A stretch of DNA of 64,000 bases from Clostridia bacterium (GTDB taxonomy: Bacteria > Bacillota > Clostridia > Peptostreptococcales > Anaerovoracaceae). A program made the translations under genes and the position numbers. Below are positions 8,568 to 16,803 of the stretch, piece by piece; the first letter of the stretch is position 1; every line of letters starts with the position of its first letter. Under the pieces are notes generated by a model. The model was not told the DNA's origin. It did not search any database and saw only the letters and a program-made list of their open reading frames with translations. The stretch covers positions 25,807 to 89,806 of the forward strand of contig CAJTER010000016.1 of assembly GCA_910575405.1 (NCBI GenBank), given 5' to 3'.

Positions 8568-9638
8568 TTATTGCTCCCACTGTGCGATAATTTCCGGAAT
8601 TACTTTTTTCAGATCGCCGCAGACTGCGTAATCGGCCAGCTGCATCATCGGCGCGTCCGGATCCTTATTGATAGCAATAATAATATCTGAGGTCTGCATT
8701 CCTGCCAAATGCTGAATCGCGCCGGATATACCGCAGGCAAAATAGATGTTTGGCTTCACGGTAGTGCCGGTCTGTCCCACCTGATGGCTCTGATCAATCC
8801 AGCCTGCATCGACAGCAGCTCTTGATGCGCCCACTACGCCGCCTGTTGTTTTGGCAAGTTCCTCGATAAGCTGAAAGCCCTCTGCAGTTCCAAGGCCTCT
8901 GCCTCCGGAGCAAATGATTTTCGCATCTGTCAGGGAAACCAATTCTTTGGCTGCCTTTACTACCTCCAATACTTCCACCTGAATATCGTCTTCGCTCAGG
9001 CGTGGCGCTACATTTACCAGTTCTCCCTTTGCACCCTGCCGCTTTTCCAGTCTGTCCATGACACCCGGGCGAACGGTTGCCATTTGGGGCCGTGTTTTTG
9101 GGGTCACGATGGTGGCCATAAGGTTTCCGCCAAAGGCAGGTCTCGTCTGCTTCAGCCCTTTGTCCTTGCTGTCCGGATCCAGGCCTGCTGTACTGGCCGT
9201 CGTATTCTTCTGCAAATATTCTATGTATCTTCCAGTGTTAATATCCAGCCTCGTACAGTCTGCCGTCAGCCCCGTATCCAGCCTTGCTGCAATCCTTGGC
9301 GCCAGGTCCCTCCCAATGTGGGTTGCTCCGAAGAGGACAATTTCCGGCTTGTAGTCTTTAATGGCATCGGTCATAACCTTTGCGTAGCCGTCTGTTGTAT
9401 AATTTTTCAAAAGAGGATCATTGATCTGGTAAACCACATCCGCGCCGCAGGCATATAGCTCTTCCACCAGCTTTCCGGTCCCATCTCCTATGAGAACAGC
9501 GCATACTCTGGCGCCGTCCCCCCGCTCTCTGGATAGTCTGTATCCCTCGCCCAGAAGCTCCAGGGCTACGTTCATCAGCTTGCCGTCCCGCTGCTCCGTG
9601 TATACCCATATATCCTTATATTCTGTAAAATCTGCCAT
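8568..9638 (-). CDS. etfA: Electron transfer flavoprotein alpha subunit
   Basis: A 356-residue EtfA. The C-terminal FAD domain carries the family signature: GGRGLGTAEGFQLIEELA, VGASRAAVDAGW, QVGQTGTTVKP and IYFACGISGAIQHLAGM, then INKDPDAPMMQLADY. The N-terminal domain binds the beta subunit. It passes electrons to or from the acyl-CoA dehydrogenase encoded two genes upstream. In Clostridia such Bcd-EtfAB sets may bifurcate electrons; that is family knowledge, not seen here. It starts 12 bases after etfB. Confidence 0.95.
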   Translation of the reverse strand: MADFTEYKDIWVYTEQRDGKLMNVALELLGEGYRLSRERGDGARVCAVLIGDGTGKLVEELYACGADVVYQINDPLLKNYTTDGYAKVMTDAIKDYKPEIVLFGATHIGRDLAPRIAARLDTGLTADCTRLDINTGRYIEYLQKNTTASTAGLDPDSKDKGLKQTRPAFGGNLMATIVTPKTRPQMATVRPGVMDRLEKRQGAKGELVNVAPRLSEDDIQVEVLEVVKAAKELVSLTDAKIICSGGRGLGTAEGFQLIEELAKTTGGVVGASRAAVDAGWIDQSHQVGQTGTTVKPNIYFACGISGAIQHLAGMQTSDIIIAINKDPDAPMMQLADYAVCGDLKKVIPEIIAQWEQ

Positions 9639-9650
9639 TTTATATGCCTC

Positions 9651-10439
9651 CTAGATTATATGTCTTTCCTTAAGATTCCTTATGAGATTTGCTGCCAGCT
9701 CTTTCGCGGAATCGCCTTCCACCTGCACGCCCTTTCCCTTTGGCTTTGGGGTAAAGGAGCGGAATACGTTTGTCGGGGACGCCTGTAATCCCACGGTTTC
9801 CTTGTCCACACCGATGTCCTCTGCACTCCAGACCTTGATGTCCGCTCCAGCTCCCTTTAAGATTCCCCGGATGCTCATGTATCTGGGTGTATTGAGCTCC
9901 TTGATTGCCGTCAGTACGCAGGGCAGTTTTACTCTCAGGTGTTCATATCCGTCTTCCAGCGCTCTTTTCACTTTTACCGCATCTTTCTCCAGAGAAAAGT
10001 CCTTCACATAAGTCACCTGCGGGATTCCCAGTTTTTCTGCGATCTGAGGGCCTACCTGAGCTGTATCGCCGTCAATGGCCTGTCTGCCTGCGAAAATCAG
10101 ATCAAAGGCTCCGATTTTATTGATCCCAGCTGCCAGCGCATTGGATGTTGCCCAAGTGTCAGAACCTCCAAGCGCCCGGTCGGATAACAGCACCGCATCG
10201 TCTGCTCCCATTGCGATGCACTCCTGCAGCATTTCCTTTGCCTGCGGAGGCCCCATGGTCAGAACCGTAACTTGGGTATTCGGGTTTTCATCTTTAATTG
10301 CCAGGGCCTGTTCCAGGGCATTGGCATCATCATGGTTCAAGATGGATTCCACGCCATCCCTGATAAGGGTTCCTGTCTCCGGGTTGATCTTTATTTCGTT
10401 GGTATTTGGTACCTGTTTTACACATACAATGATTTTCAT
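9651..10439 (-). CDS. etfB: Electron transfer flavoprotein beta subunit
   Basis: A 262-residue EtfB starting MKIIVCVKQVPNTNEIKINP, with the conserved LNHDDANALEQAL, the GRQAIDGDTAQVGPQIAEKLGIPQVTYV core and the LPCVLTAIKELNTPRY loop near 175. It pairs with EtfA to form the flavoprotein. It begins 16 bases after the dehydrogenase stop, which supports one transcript. Confidence 0.95.
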   Translation of the reverse strand: MKIIVCVKQVPNTNEIKINPETGTLIRDGVESILNHDDANALEQALAIKDENPNTQVTVLTMGPPQAKEMLQECIAMGADDAVLLSDRALGGSDTWATSNALAAGINKIGAFDLIFAGRQAIDGDTAQVGPQIAEKLGIPQVTYVKDFSLEKDAVKVKRALEDGYEHLRVKLPCVLTAIKELNTPRYMSIRGILKGAGADIKVWSAEDIGVDKETVGLQASPTNVFRSFTPKPKGKGVQVEGDSAKELAANLIRNLKERHII

Positions 10440-10455
10440 ACTTCCGCTCCTTCCC

Positions 10456-11595
10456 CTATTTGAAAATGTCTCCTGAAATTACCATTTTCATAACTTCTGA
10501 CGTTCCCTCATAAATCTCTGTTATTTTCTGATCCCGATACATCCGTTCTACCGGGTAGTCCTTGATATATCCGTATCCGCCGTGGAACTGTACCGCTTTA
10601 TCGACCACATAGGACGCGGTTTCCGAGCAGGAAAGCTTTGCCTGGGCCGCGGTTACAGTTCCGGGAAGTCCCCGATCTCTTGTGTTGCATGCCCGGTACA
10701 AAAGCAGCCTGGAGCCGTCAATTCTTGTTTTCATATTGGCCATCTCAAAGGCCAGAGCCTGGAACTTATCAAGGCTTCTGCCAAACTGCTTTCTCTGCTT
10801 CATATATTCTACTGTCTGATCAAAGGCCCCCTGGGCGATTCCCAGTGCCTGAGCCGCGATTCCCAGTCTCCCCACATCCAGTGATGACATAGCCACCTTA
10901 AAGCCCTTTCCCTGGGCACCTAAAAGGTTTTCCTTTGGAATTCTGCAGTCCTCAAAGACCAGCTCAGCTGCGATACTGCCGCGGATCCCCATTTTGTTTT
11001 CTTTTTTTCCACGTGAAAAGCCCGGTGTTCCCTTTTCTACAAGAAAGGCGCTGATGCCTTTGTTTCCTTTGCTTTTGTCGGTCATGGCCATAATAACGTA
11101 TACATCTGCGATTCCGCCTCCGGAAATAAAGATTTTGCTTCCGTTCAGAATCCAACAGTCTCCTCCATCAGATGCGCTGGTCTGCTGCATGGCGGCGTCT
11201 GTCCCTGCGTTGGGTTCCGTAAGTCCGAAAGCTCCCAGTTTTTTCCCTGACAAAAGGTCTGGAAGGTATTTTCGTTTCTGTTCTTCTGTTCCGTATGTAA
11301 AGATAGGCCAGCAGCACAGCGCATTGTGGGTTTGAACGATAACTCCATGGGAGCCGTCCACTTTTGATAGCTCTTCTACTGCCATAATGTAGGTCAGATA
11401 ATCCGTTCCTGCTCCGCCGTATTCCTGTGGGAAGGGCATCCCCATTACGCCCAATTTTCCCAGCTTTCCAATTGTCTCATAGGGATATTCCGCACTTGTG
11501 TCAATTTCCTCCGCAATTGGGGCAATTTCATTTTCGGCAAATTCTTTGATCATTTTTTTGACCATCTGTTGTTCTCTTGAATAGCTGAATTCCAT
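10456..11595 (-). CDS. Acyl-CoA dehydrogenase (short-chain/butyryl-CoA type)
   Basis: A 379-residue flavoenzyme of the usual length. It shows the FAD/substrate motifs GAFGLTEPNAGTDA and WILNGSKIFISGG, the RKQFGRSLDKFQ segment and the C-terminal QFHGGYGYIKDYPVERMYRD. ITEIYEGTSE near 360 carries the catalytic Glu of short-chain enzymes. It probably interconverts a saturated acyl-CoA and its 2-enoyl-CoA with the EtfAB encoded next. GAGGAGG lies 6 bases before ATG 11595, so the in-frame ATG at 11610, which overlaps the ribosome site, is rejected. The substrate could be butyryl-CoA or a product of the neighbouring catabolic island. Confidence 0.9.
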   Translation of the reverse strand: MEFSYSREQQMVKKMIKEFAENEIAPIAEEIDTSAEYPYETIGKLGKLGVMGMPFPQEYGGAGTDYLTYIMAVEELSKVDGSHGVIVQTHNALCCWPIFTYGTEEQKRKYLPDLLSGKKLGAFGLTEPNAGTDAAMQQTSASDGGDCWILNGSKIFISGGGIADVYVIMAMTDKSKGNKGISAFLVEKGTPGFSRGKKENKMGIRGSIAAELVFEDCRIPKENLLGAQGKGFKVAMSSLDVGRLGIAAQALGIAQGAFDQTVEYMKQRKQFGRSLDKFQALAFEMANMKTRIDGSRLLLYRACNTRDRGLPGTVTAAQAKLSCSETASYVVDKAVQFHGGYGYIKDYPVERMYRDQKITEIYEGTSEVMKMVISGDIFK

Positions 11596-11729
11596 TTCAT
11601 TCCTCCTCATGTTTCATATTACGTCTGCAGCCTGCAAGTCCCGGGACCAGCCGACAGCCGCTGCGGCAGAATACTTGCTTCCGCCCTTTTGGACATAACC
11701 GCCGGCCTTCCCGGTCTGCTCTACCGCTA

Positions 11730-12857
11730 TCAGTAACATTCTCTGTATATTTCCTGAATCAACTCTTTTGTAAGAGGGACATACGAATTAACTACAAGTC
11801 TTTGCTGGTTTTCCAGGACAGACTCTGCAAATACCTCGATGTCCTTTTCCTCAAAGCCATATTCTCGCAGGGGCCGCAGATGAAGGATCTTTTCCTCCAG
11901 TTCCGCAAGCCTTCCCAGCGCTTCTTCTTCTGTTCCTCCCAAAATGCGGGCAATGGTTTTTTTGAATTCTCCCATCTTTCCTTCTGGCTTTCTTTCGTTA
12001 TATTTTTCCAGCACTTTGCCAAAGAGGGCGTAATTGGATTCGCCGTGAGGCACGTGATACGTCCCGCCCAGTGGGAAAGACATGGCGTGTACCGTTGCAC
12101 AACCTGCCTGGAGAAAGGCAATGCCCGCATAGCACGCTGCTGTTACGAACTCTTCCAGATAGTCCAACCTGACCTCCGGTCCCTGTTCTCCGATTCTGCG
12201 AAAGCCCTCCAGGATCAGCTCCATTGCTTTCACTCCGTAAAGCTCGGAGGTCATGGTTGCCCTGGCTGGCGACAGGTAGGATTCCACCGCGTGGATGAGC
12301 GCGTCGATGGCAGAGGATGCAAAGGGTTTGTATGGAAGGGTTTTCAACATCTGCGGAATCAGGCATACTTCCTGTGGAATCAGCAGATCCGATACAAGAC
12401 CCAGTTTTGTAGTATCTCCATTGGCATCCTTTACAATGGCCACTGAAATATTGGTCACTTCCGATCCCGTTCCGCAGGTTGTGGGAATGGCGATGAGTTT
12501 TTTTGCCCGCATGACTTCCGCTTCTTTGAAAAACAGCTGATGGATGCTGCCTGTTCGTTTCAGGGACAGGAGTTTTCCGATGTCCATAATAGCGCCGCCC
12601 CCTGCCGCAATGACCCGATCATAAGAATCCTCCGGTGCTGCTGCAAAAATTTTGCTTATCATTTCCTCCGACGGTTCTCCTGCGCCGAACTTTTCCTGAA
12701 ACAATACCTGACACTGCAGGTTCAGGGGTTTTGCAAATTCGTCATATATAAACTGATTTGTGAAAAGAAGATCCCTTTTGTCTGGCTGAAATTCTTTGAC
12801 AAACTCCTCAAAGCTTTTGAACTTGTTTAGCTGGCCTTTGATTAAAATTTCTTTCAT
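11730..12857 (-). CDS. Iron-containing alcohol dehydrogenase, 4-hydroxybutyrate dehydrogenase-like
   Basis: A 375-residue group III (Fe-dependent) alcohol dehydrogenase: NAD-binding AAGGGAIMDIGKLL, IPTTCGTGSEVTN, and the metal ligands in SSAIDALIHAVESY and HAMSFPLGGTYHVPHGESNY. Segments such as FQEKFGAGEPSEEMI and the PLREYG to QQRLVVNSY tail closely resemble the 4-hydroxybutyrate dehydrogenase of Clostridium kluyveri as I remember it. It would reduce a C4 or C5 semialdehyde to the hydroxy acid, or the reverse. It lies between the aminotransferase/hydantoinase-like genes and the acyl-CoA dehydrogenase operon, so it may link the two. GGGAGG precedes ATG 12857. Confidence 0.85.
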   Translation of the reverse strand: MKEILIKGQLNKFKSFEEFVKEFQPDKRDLLFTNQFIYDEFAKPLNLQCQVLFQEKFGAGEPSEEMISKIFAAAPEDSYDRVIAAGGGAIMDIGKLLSLKRTGSIHQLFFKEAEVMRAKKLIAIPTTCGTGSEVTNISVAIVKDANGDTTKLGLVSDLLIPQEVCLIPQMLKTLPYKPFASSAIDALIHAVESYLSPARATMTSELYGVKAMELILEGFRRIGEQGPEVRLDYLEEFVTAACYAGIAFLQAGCATVHAMSFPLGGTYHVPHGESNYALFGKVLEKYNERKPEGKMGEFKKTIARILGGTEEEALGRLAELEEKILHLRPLREYGFEEKDIEVFAESVLENQQRLVVNSYVPLTKELIQEIYRECY

Positions 12858-13068
12858 TCTCTTATCCTCCCTTGCTGTTTTCCGCTCCTCGCTTCTTTCT
12901 TTTTCTCTTGCATCTAAAGGTTAATCTGACTATAATATGGATAATCTGCACTGTTTTGATCAGGTTCGGTGTAAAGCTGTGGAGCCTGCGGCCTTTCTGA
13001 TATCGTTAACACTTCTGCCGTTCTCCATATCCGGCCTGACTGTAAGAAACAGATTGCTGATTACCCCC

Positions 13069-13104
13069 GGGGCCATACTCTTCTCTCAAAATCGGTATGG
13101 CCCC
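13069..13104 (-). terminator. GC-rich hairpin between aminotransferase and alcohol dehydrogenase genes
   Basis: GGGGCCATAC (13069-13078) and GTATGGCCCC (13095-13104) form a 10-base perfect stem just after the aminotransferase stop. There is no T-run on either side, so it may attenuate or protect mRNA ends rather than terminate fully. Confidence 0.45.
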
Positions 13105-13136
13105 AACTTTAAGTATTTATTATCAGGTGTCGATTG

Positions 13137-14444
13137 CTATTGTTCTGATACGATTTTTCCCAGTAGTTCATCGATTACGTTTAAGGTATAGGCAATGTCT
13201 TCCTCCGTGCTCTGTGCGCACATGTAGTTGCGGCCTCTCCAGGGGTTCAGGCGGATGCCGCGTTCCATACATCCCTGTACCAGTTTTGTGTACATCTTTT
13301 TGTCTGCCTTTTTATAATGATCCCGGTAGTCCGTCAGCTCTTCGTCGGTTCCCAGGATCAGGGTCCACATACCGCCGATGGCTCTTGTGGTGACTTTAAT
13401 GCCGTGCTTTTTACAGATTGTTTCGATTCCATCCGCCATTTTTCTGGACATGGCTTCCAGTTTTTCGTAAAATCCTGGCTGCTCGCAGACCTGAATCGTT
13501 GCAAGGGCTGCCGCAACGCAGAGGGCATTGGCCGCAAAGGTTCCCGATCCTGTGGTTGCAGCTGATACTACTTCTTCTCTTCCCACTACGCATGAAATCG
13601 GGTAGCCTCCTCCAATAGCTTTTCCAAAGGTGGCCAGATCCGGTGTCACGCCGAAATAGCCCTGCGCGCCCTGCAGGCCCAGGCGGAATCCAGTAATCAC
13701 TTCATCAAAGATGAGAACAACATGATATTGGTCACAGAGCTTTCTCAGGCCTTCCAAAAATCCTTTTTTCGGATAAACCGGATCCGCGTTTGCCATAACA
13801 GCCTCCAGGATTATGCAGGCAATGTCATGTCCCTGGGTCTTGAAAATATGCTCGATATTATCCAGATCATTGAACATGGCGATGATAATATCCTCGGGAT
13901 CCTTTTGTCCTTTAATATGTTTGATCTTATTGGGGTTTTCTCGGTCGCCCAGCTCCTCGATGGTCTGCGCATCGCAGCTTACTTTTTCTTCATCCATGGA
14001 ACCATGGTAACAGCCTTCAATCTTGACGATCTTTTTCTTTCCCGTATAAGCTCTGGCAACCCGGATGGCGTGCATATTCGCTTCAGAACCAGAAGACATG
14101 AAGGCGCTTACTTTATCTGCGCAGGGAATGATGTCCACCAGTTTGCCCGCAAGCTTCACCAGATCTTCATTGGGCGCTGCCATTAACGTAGCTTTGTGCA
14201 GCTGTGCTTCTACGGCCATTGTCACCTCCGGATGCACATAGCCTAAAATATTTGGACCAAATGCATTTAAAAAATCAATATAGGAATTTCCATCAACGTC
14301 AAAAACTTTGGAGCCTTTGCCGTAGGCCATGTAAATCGGATATTCACTCCAGGCCGCCTTATGAAAGGAGCTGGAAAGTCCCCCAACCAGACAGCGCTGC
14401 GCCTGCTGAAATAACTGCTTTGATTTTTCTGTCGAATAATCCAT
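13137..14444 (-). CDS. Class III aminotransferase, glutamate-1-semialdehyde aminomutase-like (copy 1)
   Basis: A 435-residue PLP enzyme of fold type I. SSGSEANMHAIRVAR (117-131) binds the phosphate, D247 in LIFDEVITGFR pairs with the pyridine nitrogen, and K275 in FGKAIGGGYP is the Schiff-base lysine. Layout and length match the glutamate-1-semialdehyde aminomutase group. No haem biosynthesis genes are nearby; the setting is catabolic, so this is probably a catabolic aminotransferase or aminomutase of unknown substrate. AGGAGG is 7 bases before ATG 14444 and 20 bases after the hydantoinase-like gene, indicating a two-gene operon. A second, divergent copy is at 21079-22410. Confidence 0.85.
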   Translation of the reverse strand: MDYSTEKSKQLFQQAQRCLVGGLSSSFHKAAWSEYPIYMAYGKGSKVFDVDGNSYIDFLNAFGPNILGYVHPEVTMAVEAQLHKATLMAAPNEDLVKLAGKLVDIIPCADKVSAFMSSGSEANMHAIRVARAYTGKKKIVKIEGCYHGSMDEEKVSCDAQTIEELGDRENPNKIKHIKGQKDPEDIIIAMFNDLDNIEHIFKTQGHDIACIILEAVMANADPVYPKKGFLEGLRKLCDQYHVVLIFDEVITGFRLGLQGAQGYFGVTPDLATFGKAIGGGYPISCVVGREEVVSAATTGSGTFAANALCVAAALATIQVCEQPGFYEKLEAMSRKMADGIETICKKHGIKVTTRAIGGMWTLILGTDEELTDYRDHYKKADKKMYTKLVQGCMERGIRLNPWRGRNYMCAQSTEEDIAYTLNVIDELLGKIVSEQ

Positions 14445-14464
14445 TCTTTTTCCTCCTATCTTTA

Positions 14465-16429
14465 CTAACAACTCATGTTTTTCGTGTCCGCTGAAATTGC
14501 GACTTTAATTTTTAACTCTACAAAATGATTGGGAACGCCGCAGCAGCCTTCTGTCTCTGTCTTATCTTTGAAAATGCAGGTTTGGTATTTTTTTACTCCC
14601 AATTTTTCCGCAAAATCCTTTCCGCACAGAAGTAGCTCTTTCTCTGTAAAGCTTACCGCTTCTTCCAGAGTTTCAAAAACAACTCTGCGTCTCGGCAGAT
14701 GGGCAATATATTTTCGGATATGGGAATCGTACCGAATGAGCGCCTCCAGCGCTTCATTAATATTTCCTGATACAGTTCCCACTGCATTGGCAACTTCGCT
14801 GTTTTGCGGGACAATTACCCTGCACCTGAGTTTTTCCGCCACTTTTTCAAACCAGATCTTAGCCGGCGCGCCGATTCCCACAATGGGAACATTGAATTTC
14901 AGGTTGAAATCCGCCAGCCGATTTGGTTGCTCGCGATCAAAAACGCACCGCAGCATTTCATCGGAAAGGTACGCCTCATCGATCCCCTGTTCTGCCAGCA
15001 GGCTTTCTACCAGAGCAGAGCAGATCCTCTCTGTAAAAGCAGCTTCCGCGTATTCCACGAACTCTGCTTCCGACATGCGGCTGCGGTTTGCCATACGGTT
15101 TACCGCAATGCGGGAGATCTCCCTGTTGTACTGTGTATATTCTCCGGTAGCATGGAGAATATCGGTGGGAGTCAGCGAAATCAGCTGTATAATGCTGAGC
15201 TCTAAAAGCTTTTTGATTTTCAGAGAATCAATGTCCCTGTTAAGGGCTTCGCTCAAATATAAAAGGGAGTGGGATCCATCTTTTAACAGCTCTATAATTT
15301 CCCTTTCTTCTGGCTCCAGCAGCTCTTCATTCACATTGTCCTTAAACAGAGAGACACAATCCATTTCCTGCCTGCCGACGATATGGTAATTGCTGCAAAG
15401 ACTCATTTTTTTTATTTCTTCCACCAACGTGCGGTTTTTCTCCGCTTCCATACAGAGAGGAACCGCTCTCTCCGGGCCAAAATTCAGGCTTCCTGTATGA
15501 TCCATTCTGATATAGCTGTCACCGCCAAGTCCAAAGGAGCGGCTCTTCATGGCCTTTACTCTAGTCTGCCAGCTCCCAACGACTGCTCCGCATGACTTTA
15601 CGGGTATTTCCCTGTTTACCACAGGAACGATATCCAGCGTTGTGCCGCCCATATCTGCCACAATCATGCTGTTTTCATTGGACAGTACCATTCCTCCCAG
15701 AGCGCTGGCTGCCGGTCCCGAGAGAACAGTTTCAATCGGCCGCTCCTCTGCAAAGGAATCGACCATACAATTGCCGTCTCCTTTTATAATCACCAGGGTA
15801 GCGTCAATTCCCTTTCGTTTTAAAACCCCTTTTGTGGCGGCAATTAGCTCTTTGATGATGGGGATCAGCCTTGCGTTTAGTGTGGCTGTTACGGTTCTTT
15901 CATAGTACCCCAGGACATTCGTAAGTTCGTGTGCACACACGACCGGAATGCCTAATATTTTGTCCGACAGTTCTTTAATCTGTCTCTCATAAGAGGGATT
16001 TCTTACACTTGCATATCCTGAAATCGCCAGGGCTTCCACCTTGCCCTTCATAAAGGTCAGGCACTGCTCTGCGCTCTGCAGATCCAGAGGTGAAATTTCA
16101 TAGCCCTTTACATTTATTTTTCCTTTTACATTAAAGCGAAAGGCCGCAGGATACGTGTGATGATCCGGCTCATCAATTGTAACGAGCCCTACAGCAGCTC
16201 CCTTTTCCTCAATCACTGCGTTTGTTGCCAGGGTTGTGGACAAGCAGACCAGGCAGATATTTTTTACCTGATCGATTTCCAGCTGGCTGATGGCGGATTC
16301 AATGCCTACATTCAAGTCTTCCTTTGTTGTAGCTGCCTTTGCTTTCTTTATTACTTCCCCTGTGCTGCAATCTACCAGAACCGCATCTGTATAAGATCCC
16401 CCTGTGTCTATACCGAGTTTCCATTTCAT
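14465..16429 (-). CDS. Hydantoinase A/oxoprolinase-family ATPase, solitary
   Basis: A 654-residue protein of HyuA size. LGIDTGGSYTDAVLVD at the N-terminus is the phosphate loop of the ASKHA-like family, and a second DMGGTTLDIVPV loop lies near 283; the C-terminal part has the PIVGIGAPAKIWF segment. Known relatives hydrolyse hydantoins or 5-oxoproline with ATP, or act in acetone carboxylase, but normally with a HyuB partner, and none is in this window. Because the cobalamin mutase gene is adjacent, a mutase-reactivating or substrate-priming role is possible; this is inference. A sigma-54 promoter lies at 16601-16617. The ribosome site before ATG 16429 is weak. Confidence 0.75.
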   Translation of the reverse strand: MKWKLGIDTGGSYTDAVLVDCSTGEVIKKAKAATTKEDLNVGIESAISQLEIDQVKNICLVCLSTTLATNAVIEEKGAAVGLVTIDEPDHHTYPAAFRFNVKGKINVKGYEISPLDLQSAEQCLTFMKGKVEALAISGYASVRNPSYERQIKELSDKILGIPVVCAHELTNVLGYYERTVTATLNARLIPIIKELIAATKGVLKRKGIDATLVIIKGDGNCMVDSFAEERPIETVLSGPAASALGGMVLSNENSMIVADMGGTTLDIVPVVNREIPVKSCGAVVGSWQTRVKAMKSRSFGLGGDSYIRMDHTGSLNFGPERAVPLCMEAEKNRTLVEEIKKMSLCSNYHIVGRQEMDCVSLFKDNVNEELLEPEEREIIELLKDGSHSLLYLSEALNRDIDSLKIKKLLELSIIQLISLTPTDILHATGEYTQYNREISRIAVNRMANRSRMSEAEFVEYAEAAFTERICSALVESLLAEQGIDEAYLSDEMLRCVFDREQPNRLADFNLKFNVPIVGIGAPAKIWFEKVAEKLRCRVIVPQNSEVANAVGTVSGNINEALEALIRYDSHIRKYIAHLPRRRVVFETLEEAVSFTEKELLLCGKDFAEKLGVKKYQTCIFKDKTETEGCCGVPNHFVELKIKVAISADTKNMSC

Positions 16430-16600
16430 AATCTGTCATCTCACTCTATATATCCATTCTTTTATTACTGTAATTTATTTTTTTAATGTAATCTGGTTCA
16501 GCATCTTCCAAACGGTGAAATCCGTCTTCACTCTATTTTAAGGACTGCACGCTGGCTCTCATGAAAATTCGGCCCCAGCCTGGATTCACTAATGTAATAT

Positions 16601-16617
16601 TGCAATCTTCATGCCAA
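16601..16617 (-). promoter_or_regulatory. Sigma-54 promoter for the hydantoinase-like/aminotransferase operon
   Basis: Minus strand reads TTGGCATGAAGATTGCA: GG, 10 bases, GC, very near the TTGGCACGNNNNTTGCW consensus. It leaves a leader of roughly 160 bases before ATG 16429. The gap 16430-16803 otherwise shows only AT-rich sequence and the candidate activator site at 16772-16787. Confidence 0.8.
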
Positions 16618-16771
16618 ACATTTATCTTTTTTATTTTTGCCGGATCGTAATGGCCACTATCCGCCGAAGTGTTCTAACTTCAAGGCTTTTCACCTTTCCT
16701 GCCAGCCTCATGCCTTTTATGTTCCGCAAGGCCAAAAGAAATTCCCTTTTAAAATATAGGCTTTTTTAGTC

Positions 16772-16787
16772 TTTTATAGTTTATTTT
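16772..16787 (-). promoter_or_regulatory. Candidate sigma-54 activator site 1
   Basis: Minus strand AAAATAAACTATAAAA, identical to the site at 18786-18801 and centred about 170 bases upstream of the -24/-12 element at 16601-16617. It lies just past the stop of the mutase gene. Assignment as an upstream activating site is inference. Confidence 0.4.
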
Positions 16788-16803
16788 GTCCACAAAAATT
16801 CTA

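Noticed and set aside
10075..10476. Plus-strand frames opposite etfB
   Set aside because: Shadows of a strongly conserved gene with no start signals.
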